A stretch of 64,000 nt of DNA from Rhodopseudomonas faecalis (GTDB lineage: Bacteria; Pseudomonadota; Alphaproteobacteria; Rhizobiales; Xanthobacteraceae): assembly GCF_003217325.1 (NCBI RefSeq), contig NZ_QJTI01000001.1, positions 1-64,000 of the forward strand. The letters are read 5' to 3'. Numbering within the stretch: position 1 is the stretch's first letter; the number at the start of each line of letters is the position of its first letter. Under the pieces are notes generated by a model that worked only from the letters and a program-made list of their open reading frames with translations, did no database searches and was not told the origin of the DNA. This document shows positions 30,079-39,131 of this stretch, piece after piece. The position numbers and the translations under genes are program-made.

Positions 30079-30945
30079 ATGAGCGACAAAGCCGTCATCA
30101 CCTGCTCGCTGAACGGCGTGCTGACCGACCCCAAGCAGCACCACGTGCCGGTGACGCCCGAGGAGATGGCGCGCGAGGCCAAGGCCGCGTTCGACGCCGG
30201 TGCCACCGTGATGCACATCCATCTGCGTCAGCAGGCGCCGAATATGGGCCATCTGCCGACCTGGGATTTGACGGTGTCGCGCGAGGTGCAGCAGGCGATC
30301 CGCGAAGCCTGTCCGGGCGTGATCATCAACCACACCACCGGCACGGTCGGGCCGCGCTTTGAGGGCGCGCTCGCTTGCGTGCGCGAAACCAAACCGGAGA
30401 TGGCGGCCTGCAATGCCGGCTCGCTGAACTATCTCAAGGTCAAGGCCGACAACAGCTGGGCCTGGCCGCCGATGATGTTCGACAATCCGGTCGAGAAAGT
30501 GCAGCAGTTCCTCGACGTGATGAAGGAAGCCGGCACCATTCCGGAATTTGAATGCTTCGATGTCGGCATCGTGCGCTGCGTCGGCATGTATCGCCAGACC
30601 GGCATGTATTCAGGGCCGCTCGAGTACAATTTCGTGATGGGCGTCGCGTCCGGCATGCCGGCCGATCCCGAGCTGCTGCCGATCCTCTTGAAGCTGAAAG
30701 CGCCGGACGCGCATTGGCAGGTCACCGCGATCGGCCGCGCCGAGATCTGGCCGCTGCACCAGCGCTGCGCCGAACTCGGCGGCCATCTGCGCACCGGGCT
30801 GGAAGACACCTTCTATCAGCCGGACGGCACTAAGGTGACCTCCAACGGCCAGTTGATCGAAACCATGGCCAAGCTGGCGCGCCAGGCCGGCCGCGAGATC
30901 GCCAGCCCGACTGAGGCGCGGCAGATTTTTGGGCTGTTGCATTAG
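30079..30945 (+). CDS. Beta-keto acid cleavage enzyme (BKACE, DUF849) family protein
   Basis: The 288-residue protein belongs to the BKACE family, whose first member cleaves 3-keto-5-aminohexanoate with acetyl-CoA. The zinc-binding HIHLR is present with His46 and His48, and NHTTG and GLEDTFY also match the family. Different BKACEs use different beta-keto acids, so the substrate is open. In this cluster it could exchange the acyl end of a beta-keto acid with acetyl-CoA, a step usually done by a lyase or thiolase in related pathways. The start at 30079 is chosen for its GGAG site over an ATG at 30046. Confidence 0.87.
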   Translation: MSDKAVITCSLNGVLTDPKQHHVPVTPEEMAREAKAAFDAGATVMHIHLRQQAPNMGHLPTWDLTVSREVQQAIREACPGVIINHTTGTVGPRFEGALACVRETKPEMAACNAGSLNYLKVKADNSWAWPPMMFDNPVEKVQQFLDVMKEAGTIPEFECFDVGIVRCVGMYRQTGMYSGPLEYNFVMGVASGMPADPELLPILLKLKAPDAHWQVTAIGRAEIWPLHQRCAELGGHLRTGLEDTFYQPDGTKVTSNGQLIETMAKLARQAGREIASPTEARQIFGLLH

Positions 30946-31030
30946 CGATCGCGCAACGCACCGTGATCGCCCAACCGCATCGATCACTCGGGCAGCCGCA
31001 AGAGCTGCCGGCAGCACAGGGGAAACGGAC

Positions 31031-32632
31031 ATGAGCAATCTCGAAGCGACCGGCGGTGTGCCGGGGCCAGGGCGGATCGGCCGGGTGGCGATCGGCGACA
31101 TTTTGCGCAAATCAGCGCGCCGCTTTCCGGACCGGATCGCGCTGACCGAAGGCGCCCGCCAGGTCAGCTATCTTGAAGTCGAGCGCGACGCCAATCGCTT
31201 TGCCAATTATCTGGTGTCGCGCGGTCTGAAACCCGGCACCAAGATCGCGACCATCTGCAACAACTCGGTCGAGTTCGTCAAAGCGCTGTTCGGCATTCAT
31301 CGCGCGGGGCTGGTGTGGGTGCCGATCAACACCATGCTCGGCACCTCCGATATCGAATACATCCTCGGTCATGCCGAGGTGAAATTCGCGCTGATCGACG
31401 ATTATCTGTACGGCATCCCGGATCGCCGTGCGCTGCTGGAAAAGCTCGGCATCGACGCGGTCGGCATCGATCTTGCCGGCAAGGCCGCGGCGTTGCAGCT
31501 CGGCAGTTTTACCCAGCTGATCGAAGGTCAGTCAGAGATCGAGCCGGAGATCGCGTTCGACGAGCGTGATCTGGCGATGATCATCTACACCTCGGGCACC
31601 ACCTCGCGGCCGAAGGGGGCGATGCACTGCCATCTCGCCGTCACCATGGCGGTGATGAGCAACGCCATTGAGCTGCATCTCGACCGCAATGATGGCATCA
31701 CCGGGCAATTCCCGCTGTTCCACTGCGCCGCCCATGTCATGCTGCTGTCCTATTTCGCGGTCGGCGCCAAGGTCGCGCTGATGCGCGGCTTTGATCCGCT
31801 GGCGTGCCTGGAGGCGATCCAGCGCGACCGGCTCACGGTCTTCATCGGCCTGCCGCTGATGTATCAGGTGCTGCTCGATCATCCGCGCCGCAAGGATTTC
31901 GATTTGTCGTCGCTGCGCTGCTGCATCTACACCATGGCGCCGATGCCGCGGCCGCTGCTCGAGCGCGCCATTCAGGAGCTGTGCCCGAACTTCATGCAGC
32001 CGAGCGGCCAGACCGAAATGTATCCGGCGACCACGGTGTCGCAACCCGATCGACAGCTCAAGCGCTTTGGTAATTACTGGGGCGAGTCGACCATGGTCAA
32101 CGAGACCGCGATCATGGACGACGAGGGCAATCTGCTGCCGCCCGGCCAGGTCGGTGAGATCGTGCATCGCGGCCCGAATGTGATGCTCGGCTACTACAAG
32201 GATATCGCCGCGACCGAAGCGTCGCGCAAATTCGGCTGGCATCACACCGGCGATCTCGCCTTGGTCGATGAACATGGCGAGGTGCTGTTCCTCGATCGTA
32301 AGAAGGACATGATCAAGTCCGGCGGCGAGAACGTGCCCTCGGTGAAGATCGAGGAAACGCTGCTGGCCCATCCTGCGGTGATGAATGCCGCGGTGGTCGG
32401 CCTGCCGCATCCGCAATGGGGCGAGGCGGTGTCGGCGTTCGTCAAGCTCAAGCCGGGGGCTTCCGCGACCGAAGCCGAGATCATTGAGCATTGCCGCGAT
32501 CAGCTCGGCGGCTTCCAGGTGCCCAAGCTGGTGCGGATTGTCGCGGAGATGCCGATGACCGCGACCGGCAAGCTGCGCAAGGTCGAGCTGCGCAACGAAT
32601 TCGCCGACTATTTTGCGACGGTGCAGGCGTGA
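31031..32632 (+). CDS. AMP-forming acyl-CoA synthetase
   Basis: The 533-residue enzyme activates a carboxylic acid to its CoA thioester through an acyl-adenylate. The AMP-binding motif YTSGTTSRPKG is at about 186-196. The later motifs GWHHTGDLA, DRKKDMIKSGGENV and the C-terminal TATGKLRK (catalytic Lys about 519) are all present. AGGGGA precedes the ATG. It is the probable entry enzyme of the cluster and may correspond to AtuH-type synthetases, though the acid it activates cannot be read from the sequence. Confidence 0.92.
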   Translation: MSNLEATGGVPGPGRIGRVAIGDILRKSARRFPDRIALTEGARQVSYLEVERDANRFANYLVSRGLKPGTKIATICNNSVEFVKALFGIHRAGLVWVPINTMLGTSDIEYILGHAEVKFALIDDYLYGIPDRRALLEKLGIDAVGIDLAGKAAALQLGSFTQLIEGQSEIEPEIAFDERDLAMIIYTSGTTSRPKGAMHCHLAVTMAVMSNAIELHLDRNDGITGQFPLFHCAAHVMLLSYFAVGAKVALMRGFDPLACLEAIQRDRLTVFIGLPLMYQVLLDHPRRKDFDLSSLRCCIYTMAPMPRPLLERAIQELCPNFMQPSGQTEMYPATTVSQPDRQLKRFGNYWGESTMVNETAIMDDEGNLLPPGQVGEIVHRGPNVMLGYYKDIAATEASRKFGWHHTGDLALVDEHGEVLFLDRKKDMIKSGGENVPSVKIEETLLAHPAVMNAAVVGLPHPQWGEAVSAFVKLKPGASATEAEIIEHCRDQLGGFQVPKLVRIVAEMPMTATGKLRKVELRNEFADYFATVQA

Positions 32633-32668
32633 GCACGATCACAGCGTCATTCGGGGGCGCGCTCTTTT

Positions 32669-32838
32669 CCCTCCCCCTTGTGGGGAGGGTGGACCGGCGT
32701 AGCGCAGCGAAGCCGGGCCGGGTGGGGGAGACCAGGCAGTGCCTTTGAACCCCCACCCCGGCCTCCGCGGAGCCTGTGCCCGGACGGCGCTAAGCGCCGA
32801 TCCGGGTGCTCGGCCGACCCTCCCCGCAAGGGGGAGGG
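32669..32838. repeat. Dispersed repeat element, family E (copy 1)
   Basis: The left palindrome ccctccccc/ggggaggg and the right palindrome ccctccccgcaagggggaggg flank a centre. The centre has gggccgggtgggggag and its near-complement cccccaccccggcc. It is related in style to family B. It lies between the acyl-CoA synthetase and the carboxylase genes. A partial copy is at 44580-44660. Confidence 0.8.
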
Positions 32839-32869
32839 ATGCCACGGTCGTCATGACAAGGACAATCCA

Positions 32870-34489
32870 ATGGCACTGATTGAATCCACCATTGCTCCCG
32901 GCGGCGCCGCGTTCAAGGCGAACCGCGACGGCATGCTGGCGCTGATCGCGCGCATCCGTGATCTTGAGGAGCGGGCGCGCAAGGCCTCGGCGGCCTCGGC
33001 CGAGCGCTTTCACAAGCGCGGCCAGCTATTGCCGCGCGAGCGGGTGGCACTGCTGCTCGATCCCGGTACGCCGTTTCTCGAATTGTCGACGCTCGCCGGC
33101 TACATGTTCGACAATGGTGATCCGTCCAAAAGCGTGCCGGGCGGCGGCGTGATCGCCGGCATCGGCTTTGTGTCCGGCATTCGCTGCATGATCAGCGCCA
33201 ATGATTCCGGCATCGATGCCGGCGCGCTGCAGCCGTTCGGGCTCGACAAATCGCTGCGCGTGCAGGAGATGGCGCTCGAAAACAAGCTGCCCTTCGTGCA
33301 ACTGGTGGAAAGCGCCGGCGCCAATCTGATGCGCTACCGCGTCGAGGATTTTGTGCGCGGCGGCAACATCTTTCGCAATCTGGCGCGGCTGTCGGCGGCC
33401 GGGCTTCCGGTGGTGACGGTGACGCACGGCTCATCGACCGCGGGCGGCGCCTATCAGACCGGGCTGTCGGACTACATCGTGATGGTGCGCGGCCGCACCC
33501 GGGCGTTTCTGGCCGGACCGCCGCTGCTCAAGGCCGCGACCGGCGAAATCGCCACCGAGGAAGAACTCGGCGGCGCCGAGATGCACACGTCGATTTCCGG
33601 CCTTGGCGATTATCTCGCCGAGGATGATCGCGACGCGCTGCGCATCGCGCGCGACATCATGGCCGGGCTGAATTGGGACCGGCCGGAGCCGGGGCCGAGC
33701 GGATCGTTCAAGCCGCCGCGCTATGACGCCGAAGAACTGCTCGGCATCATGCCGATGGATCACAAGCGGCCGGTCGATATGCGCCAGGTGATCGCGCGCA
33801 TTGTCGATGATTCCGATTTCACCGAGATGGCGCCGAATTATGGTCCGGCGACGGTGTGCGGCCAGGCACGCATCGAGGGCCACGCGGTCGGCATCATCAC
33901 CAATAACGGCCCGCTCGATCCGGCCGGCGCCAACAAGGCGACCCATTTCATTCAAGCGTGCTGTCAGTCGCAAACGCCGTTGCTCTATCTCAACAACACC
34001 ACCGGCTACATGGTCGGCAAGGCCTATGAGGAAGCCGGCATGATCAAGCATGGCTCCAAGATGATCCAGGCGGTGACCTCGGCGAACGTGCCGCAGATCA
34101 CGCTGTATTGCGGCGCCTCGTTCGGCGCTGGCAATTACGGCATGTGCGGCCGCGGTTTCCATCCGCGGTTCTGCTTCTCCTGGCCCAATGCCAAGACCGC
34201 GGTGATGGGCGGCGAGCAGGCGGCGAAAACCATGGCGATCGTCACCGAGGCCGCCGCGGCGCGGCGCGGCGTGCCGGTCGAGCAGGATAAGCTCGAAAAG
34301 ATGCAGAAGAGCATCACCTTCATGTTCGACGGGCAGATGGACGTGTTCGCCACCTCGGCGCGCGTGCTCGATGATGGCGTGATCGATCCGCGCGACACCC
34401 GCGCGGTGCTGGCGGAAACGCTGGCGATTTGTCGTGAAGCGGAAGCGCGCAGGCCGGCGCGCATGCAATACGCGGTGGCCCGGCCATGA
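32870..34489 (+). CDS. Acyl-CoA carboxylase, carboxyltransferase (beta) subunit
   Basis: The 539-residue protein has two crotonase-like carboxyltransferase halves and is the length of MCC/GCC beta subunits. Conserved stretches include FHKRGQLLPRERVALLLDPG, GSSTAGGAYQTGLSDY in the first half, and NNTTGYMVG then CGASFGAGNYGMCGR in the second. It transfers carboxyl from carboxybiotin to an acyl-CoA. The usual MCC sequence AGGAYVPAMSDE is altered to AGGAYQTGLSDY, so the substrate may not be methylcrotonyl-CoA. Its stop overlaps the alpha subunit start by four bases. Confidence 0.9.
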   Translation: MALIESTIAPGGAAFKANRDGMLALIARIRDLEERARKASAASAERFHKRGQLLPRERVALLLDPGTPFLELSTLAGYMFDNGDPSKSVPGGGVIAGIGFVSGIRCMISANDSGIDAGALQPFGLDKSLRVQEMALENKLPFVQLVESAGANLMRYRVEDFVRGGNIFRNLARLSAAGLPVVTVTHGSSTAGGAYQTGLSDYIVMVRGRTRAFLAGPPLLKAATGEIATEEELGGAEMHTSISGLGDYLAEDDRDALRIARDIMAGLNWDRPEPGPSGSFKPPRYDAEELLGIMPMDHKRPVDMRQVIARIVDDSDFTEMAPNYGPATVCGQARIEGHAVGIITNNGPLDPAGANKATHFIQACCQSQTPLLYLNNTTGYMVGKAYEEAGMIKHGSKMIQAVTSANVPQITLYCGASFGAGNYGMCGRGFHPRFCFSWPNAKTAVMGGEQAAKTMAIVTEAAAARRGVPVEQDKLEKMQKSITFMFDGQMDVFATSARVLDDGVIDPRDTRAVLAETLAICREAEARRPARMQYAVARP

Positions 34490-36504
34490 GTGGTGCAGCC
34501 GTGACGAAACCTTCGCCCTTTCGCAAAATCCTGATCGCCAATCGCGGCGAGATCGCGCTGCGGGTGATGCGCACCGCGCGCCGGCTCGGCTATGGCGTGG
34601 TCGCGGTCTATTCCGATGCCGACGCCGGCGCGCTCCATGTGCGCGAGGCCGATGAGGCGGTGTGCATCGGCGGCGCGTTGCCGGCGCAGTCTTATCTGCG
34701 CATCGACGCGATCATCGCCGCCGCGCGCCAGGCCGGCGCTGATGCCGTGCATCCCGGCTACGGCTTTCTGGCCGAGAATGAGGACTTCGCCGCGGCGTGC
34801 CGCGACGCCGGGCTGGTGTTTATCGGGCCGTCGCCGCAAGCAATCGAGGCGATGGGCAACAAGGCCGGTGCCAAGGCGATCATGCTCAAAGCCGGGGTGC
34901 CGTGCGTGCCCGGCTATCAGGGCGAAGACCAGAGCGACGGCGCAATGCTGGCGCAGGCGCAGCGCATCGGCTTTCCGGTGATGATCAAGGCGGTCGCCGG
35001 CGGCGGCGGCCGCGGCATGCGGCTGGTCGCTGACGCTGCTTCGTTTCCGGACGCGCTGCGTAGCGCGCGCTCCGAGGCGCAGGGCGCGTTCGGCGATCCG
35101 ACTGTCATTTTGGAGCGCGCGATCATCGAGCCGCGCCATATCGAAATTCAGGTGTTTGGCGATCGCTATGGCAACGCCATTCACCTTGGTGAGCGCGATT
35201 GTTCGGTGCAGCGCCGCCATCAAAAGCTGATCGAAGAGGCGCCATCGCCCGCCGTGTCGGCCGAGCTGCGCGCCAAGATGGGCGAGGTAGCGGTCGCAGC
35301 CGTTAAGGCGCTCGGCTATGAGGGCGCCGGCACGCTGGAATTTCTGCTCGATCAGCAGGGCGAGTTCTATTTCATGGAAATGAACACCCGGCTGCAGGTC
35401 GAGCATCCGGTCACCGAGGCGATCACCGGCCTCGATCTCGTTGAGCTGCAATTGCGGATCGCGGCCGGCGAGCCGTTGCCGCTAAAACAGCAGGACGTGC
35501 GCTTTCATGGCCATGCCATCGAGGTGCGGCTGTGCTCGGAAGATGCGACGCATGATTTCATGCCGCAATCGGGCACCATGGTGCGCTGGCAGATGCCGGG
35601 CGAACTGCGGGTCGAGCACGCGCTGCGCTCCGGCGCGGAGATCCCGCCTTATTACGACTCGATGATCGCCAAGATCATCGCCCATGGCGCGAGCCGTGAT
35701 GAAGCGCGGCGCCGGCTGCTGCATGGCCTCGACACCACCATCGCGTTTGGCGTCGCCACCAACCGCGCGTTTCTGGCTTCCTGCATCCGCCACCCGGCGT
35801 TTGCGGCGGGCGAGGCCACCACCGGCTTCATCTCCAAACATCGCGCAGAACTGTTTGCGGCGGCGCCGGATGATGAGGTGCCGGCGAGCGCGGTCGCGGC
35901 CTTGCTCTGGTATCTCACCGATGGCCACGCGCCGCGCTGGCGCCAGGGCCGCTCGCTGGCCGCGACCTTTCCGGTGCGGCTGCGGCTTGAGATCGACGGT
36001 GACGCGATTGATCTCGCCGTGCATCGCGAGCGCGACGGCAGCTATCTGGTGCACAATGGCGAGCGCAGCGTCAGCTTTGATCTCGATGCCTGCAGCGATG
36101 GCGAGCTGCGCTTCCGCGCCCGCGGCCTGTCGGAATCGGCGGTGTTTTGCCGCGACGGTGATTGGCTCTATGTGCAGCGGCTTGGCGTCACCACCACGAT
36201 CCGTGATCTGACGAGGGCGGCGCCGGCGCGCGCCAGTGCGGGCGGCGGCGATGGCCGGGTGCGTGCCGCGATGAATGGCCGGGTGGTTGCGGTGCTGGTC
36301 AAGGCCGGCGACCTTGTCAGCGCCGGGCAGCCGGTGCTGACGCTGGAAGCGATGAAGATGGAGCACGTGCACGCCGCGCCGATTTCGGGCATCATTTCGG
36401 CGATCGATGTCGCCGAGGGCGAGCAGGTCTCCACCGGACGGATCGTCGCGGAGATCGAGGCCGAGCCGTCGCGCGGCGAATCTGCGACGTCGCCTGCGGC
36501 GTGA
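34486..36504 (+). CDS. Acyl-CoA carboxylase, biotin carboxylase/biotin carrier (alpha) subunit
   Basis: The 672-residue protein has an N-terminal biotin carboxylase (KILIANRGEIALRVMRT; ATP-grasp Gly-rich loop KAVAGGGGRGM; catalytic region EMNTRLQVEHPVTE). A middle linking domain and a C-terminal biotinyl domain follow, with EAMKMEH and K624 as the biotinylation site. It forms the alpha-beta carboxylase with the upstream gene. The architecture fits MCC, GCC and related enzymes. It is the biotin consumer in the window, giving a link to the bio genes. Confidence 0.93.
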   Translation: MSGAAVTKPSPFRKILIANRGEIALRVMRTARRLGYGVVAVYSDADAGALHVREADEAVCIGGALPAQSYLRIDAIIAAARQAGADAVHPGYGFLAENEDFAAACRDAGLVFIGPSPQAIEAMGNKAGAKAIMLKAGVPCVPGYQGEDQSDGAMLAQAQRIGFPVMIKAVAGGGGRGMRLVADAASFPDALRSARSEAQGAFGDPTVILERAIIEPRHIEIQVFGDRYGNAIHLGERDCSVQRRHQKLIEEAPSPAVSAELRAKMGEVAVAAVKALGYEGAGTLEFLLDQQGEFYFMEMNTRLQVEHPVTEAITGLDLVELQLRIAAGEPLPLKQQDVRFHGHAIEVRLCSEDATHDFMPQSGTMVRWQMPGELRVEHALRSGAEIPPYYDSMIAKIIAHGASRDEARRRLLHGLDTTIAFGVATNRAFLASCIRHPAFAAGEATTGFISKHRAELFAAAPDDEVPASAVAALLWYLTDGHAPRWRQGRSLAATFPVRLRLEIDGDAIDLAVHRERDGSYLVHNGERSVSFDLDACSDGELRFRARGLSESAVFCRDGDWLYVQRLGVTTTIRDLTRAAPARASAGGGDGRVRAAMNGRVVAVLVKAGDLVSAGQPVLTLEAMKMEHVHAAPISGIISAIDVAEGEQVSTGRIVAEIEAEPSRGESATSPAA

Positions 36505-36534
36505 ATGAAGGCAATCAGCAAAAGCGAGCTCAGC

Positions 36535-37314
36535 ATGAGTGATGAGACTGTGGTGATCGAAATGCGCGAGCAGGCGCTGTGGATCACCATCAACCGGCCC
36601 GACAAGCGCAACGCCATGAATGCCGCGGTGATCGAAGGCATCGCGCGCGGTTATCGGCAGGCGCATGACGATCCGTCGATCCGCGCCATCGTGCTGACCG
36701 GCGCTGGCGACAAGGCGTTTTGCGCGGGCGCCGATCTGCAGGCCTCAGGCGCGGCATTCGGTTTCGATTTCTCGCGGCCCAATGGCGACTACGCCGATCT
36801 GTTGCGGCTGACGCAAAACGCCACCAAACCGTCGATCGCGCGCGTCAACGGCACCTGCATGGCCGGCGGCATGGGGCTGCTCTGCATGACCGATATGGCA
36901 ATCGCCGCCGATCACGTGCAGTTCGGGCTGCCGGAGGTCAAGGTCGGGGTGTTTCCGATGCAGGTGATGAGCTTGCTACAAAACATCGCGCCGCGCCGGT
37001 TGATCAATGAATGGGCGCTGACCGGCGAGCCGTTCGATGCCAAGGCGGCGCTGGCCGCGGGTCTGCTCAATTATGTAGTGCCGGCCGCCGAGCTCGACGC
37101 CAAGGTCGAATGGCTGACCAATCGGCTCACCGACAAATCGCCGACCGCGATCCGGCGCGGCAAATATGCCATGCGCGCGATCGCGGCGATGTCGTTCGAC
37201 GAGAGCATTGCCTACACCGAAAGCCAGATCGCGATCACGGCGATGACCGAGGATGCCAAGGAGGGCATGCGGGCGTTTGTCGAGAAGCGCAAGCCGGTGT
37301 TTCCGGGCAGGTAG
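36535..37314 (+). CDS. Enoyl-CoA hydratase/isomerase family protein
   Basis: The crotonase-fold protein (259 residues from 36535, or 269 from an ATG directly after the alpha-subunit stop at 36505) has ITINRPDKRNAMN and GAGDKAFCAGADL (oxyanion hole). NGTCMAGGMGLLCMTDMAIAA comes next. Adjacent to an acyl-CoA carboxylase, it is likely to hydrate a glutaconyl-CoA-type product, like LiuC or AtuE. No HMG-CoA-lyase-type gene follows, so cleavage of the hydrated product would need an enzyme elsewhere or the BKACE at 30.1 kb. Confidence 0.9.
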   Translation: MSDETVVIEMREQALWITINRPDKRNAMNAAVIEGIARGYRQAHDDPSIRAIVLTGAGDKAFCAGADLQASGAAFGFDFSRPNGDYADLLRLTQNATKPSIARVNGTCMAGGMGLLCMTDMAIAADHVQFGLPEVKVGVFPMQVMSLLQNIAPRRLINEWALTGEPFDAKAALAAGLLNYVVPAAELDAKVEWLTNRLTDKSPTAIRRGKYAMRAIAAMSFDESIAYTESQIAITAMTEDAKEGMRAFVEKRKPVFPGR

Positions 37315-37384
37315 GCGTGGGCGCCAGGGCGGGCACGCGCTGAGATAGCAACGCCGGCCGGTCTCTTCGTCTTCGCCGCAACAG

Positions 37385-37591
37385 CGAGATTCCGGGTCTG
37401 CGCCGCGAGAACGGCGCATCCCGGAATGACCAGCGAAATCTTGCTGCTGATCGATCGGTTGCGCGGTGCGCCGGTCAATTGATGGCAGTAACTTCGAACG
37501 TCATGGCCGGGCTCGTCCCGGCCATCCACGTCTTTGAACATGCTGCCACGCTATTAAGTCGTGGATGCCCGCGACAAGCGCGGGCATGACG
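37385..37591. repeat. Two dispersed elements in tandem: family D short form and family C (copy 2)
   Basis: At 37385-37430 is a short element bounded by gagattccggg and cccggaatgac, matching half of family D. At 37500-37591 is a near copy of the element at 4331-4420, starting gtcatggccggg, with ccatccacgtctttga inside and ending gcgggcatgac. They sit between convergent genes. Confidence 0.75.
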
Positions 37592-37597
37592 AAGTCC

Positions 37598-38851
37598 TCA
37601 CAAATTACTATCGGTGATGGCGCTGTAGACCAGCGTGCGCAGCTCGCGGCGCACCGGGTATTGGCTCGAGGGCAACAGCTGCGTCATGAAGATGGTGATC
37701 AGCTCCTCGGCCGGATCGATCCAGAACGCGGTCGAGGCGGCGCCGCCCCAATAATATTCGCCAGGGCTGCCGGGCAGCAGCGTCTTGGCCGGGTCCATGG
37801 TGACCGCAAAGCCGAGCCCAAAACCGACGCCGGCATTGGTGGCTTCGGAAAACATCGAGCGCGACATTTCGGTGAGGTCGCGGCCTCCGGGCAGATGATT
37901 AGCGGTCATCAGCTTGAGCGTTTTCGGGGCGATCAGCCGCACGCCGCCAAGTTCGCCGCGATTGAGCAAGGCCCGGCAGAACACCAGATAATCGGCCGCG
38001 GTCGAGACCAGCCCGCCGCCGCCCGAGATAAACGACGGCGGTTCCAGGAACGAACTGGTGGTGGGGTCGTCCTGCAGCGTCATGCCGCCCTTGCCGTCGG
38101 CGGCGTAGCAGGCGGCGAGCCGGTGCGCTTTCGCGGCCGGCACATGAAAGCCGGTGTCGTGCATGCCGAGCGGATCAAAAATGCGCTGCTGCAAAAACTG
38201 ATCGAATGGCTGGCCGCTGATCTTTTCCACCAGATAGCCGACGACGTCGGTCGAGACCGAATAGTTCCAAGCCTCGCCCGGCGAAAACTCCAGCGGGATC
38301 GACGCCAGATCGTCGATCATCGACTGCATCGTGCCGGATTTTTCGATCTCGCCGATTTTCTTGTCGCGATAGGCGGCATCGACATTGCTGCGGTTCTGAA
38401 AACCGTAAGTGAGGCCGGAGGTGTGGCGCAACAGATCGACGATCTGCATCGGCCGCACCGGCGGCCGGGTCAGGAACGGCGCGGTGATGCCGGCCTGGAA
38501 CACGCCGAGATTGGCCCATTGCGGGATGTATTTGGCGACCGGCTCATCGAGCGCGACCCGGCCTTCCTCGACCAGCATCATGAACGCCACCGAGGTCAGC
38601 GGCTTGGTCATCGAATAGATGCGGAACAGGGTGTCGGGCTTCATTGGCACGCGCCGTTCGAGATCGGCAAAGCCCGCCACCTGATGATGGACGATCGCGC
38701 CGCGGCGATAGACCAGCACCTGCGTGCCAGCAAAGCGCCCGGAATCGAGATAGCGCCGCTGCAGATGATCGTCGATCCGTTGCAGGGCCGTGGCCGACAT
38801 GCCGGCCGCGGCGGGCGAGGCGGTGGTAGCAAGCAGCGACGATGTCGGCAT
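37598..38851 (-). CDS. Serine hydrolase, class C beta-lactamase fold (family VIII esterase type)
   Basis: The 417-residue protein starts at an ATG with GGGGGA upstream. The nucleophile motif SMTK (S80, K83) and the second motif WNYSVSTD (Tyr of YxN type) define the beta-lactamase/D-peptidase fold. There is no typical signal peptide, and the third motif is not a clean KTG. This favours a cytoplasmic esterase or amidase of carboxylesterase family VIII over a true beta-lactamase. The substrate is unknown. It lies convergent to the catabolic cluster and could hydrolyse an ester that feeds it, which is only a guess. Confidence 0.85.
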   Translation of the reverse strand: MPTSSLLATTASPAAAGMSATALQRIDDHLQRRYLDSGRFAGTQVLVYRRGAIVHHQVAGFADLERRVPMKPDTLFRIYSMTKPLTSVAFMMLVEEGRVALDEPVAKYIPQWANLGVFQAGITAPFLTRPPVRPMQIVDLLRHTSGLTYGFQNRSNVDAAYRDKKIGEIEKSGTMQSMIDDLASIPLEFSPGEAWNYSVSTDVVGYLVEKISGQPFDQFLQQRIFDPLGMHDTGFHVPAAKAHRLAACYAADGKGGMTLQDDPTTSSFLEPPSFISGGGGLVSTAADYLVFCRALLNRGELGGVRLIAPKTLKLMTANHLPGGRDLTEMSRSMFSEATNAGVGFGLGFAVTMDPAKTLLPGSPGEYYWGGAASTAFWIDPAEELITIFMTQLLPSSQYPVRRELRTLVYSAITDSNL

Positions 38852-39049
38852 GGCAGCGTTCCCCCAAAAGACTGGCCGCGCGCGGGGCTGAGTTGGCCTG
38901 CAACTGCGCTCGCCAGTTAATCCCGATATCTTAGTTGTGGCCAAGGTTCCACGTCGCGCTGTGCGGCGCAACGGCGAAGTTTCGCAGATCGAAACGGCTC
39001 GCGCAGGAATGCATGACCTGGCCGCGGATTACGCTCTTGCGACAAATCG

Positions 39050-39064
39050 GCAAACATCGTTTGC
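39050..39064. promoter_or_regulatory. Palindrome in the divergent promoter region
   Basis: The perfect palindrome gcaaac-atc-gtttgc lies between the divergently transcribed serine hydrolase and EamA genes, about 68 bp before the latter. It has the size and symmetry of a repressor operator, but the regulator is unknown and chance occurrence cannot be excluded. Confidence 0.3.
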
Positions 39065-39131
39065 TGACATGATTGTTTTCATCATCGCCGTTTTCGGAGT
39101 TTATCTTCCCTCCTAATCATCGGGCCGCCTG

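Noticed and set aside
39070-39117. 15-codon hydrophobic ORF before the EamA gene
   Set aside because: Too short to separate from chance and without a ribosome binding site.
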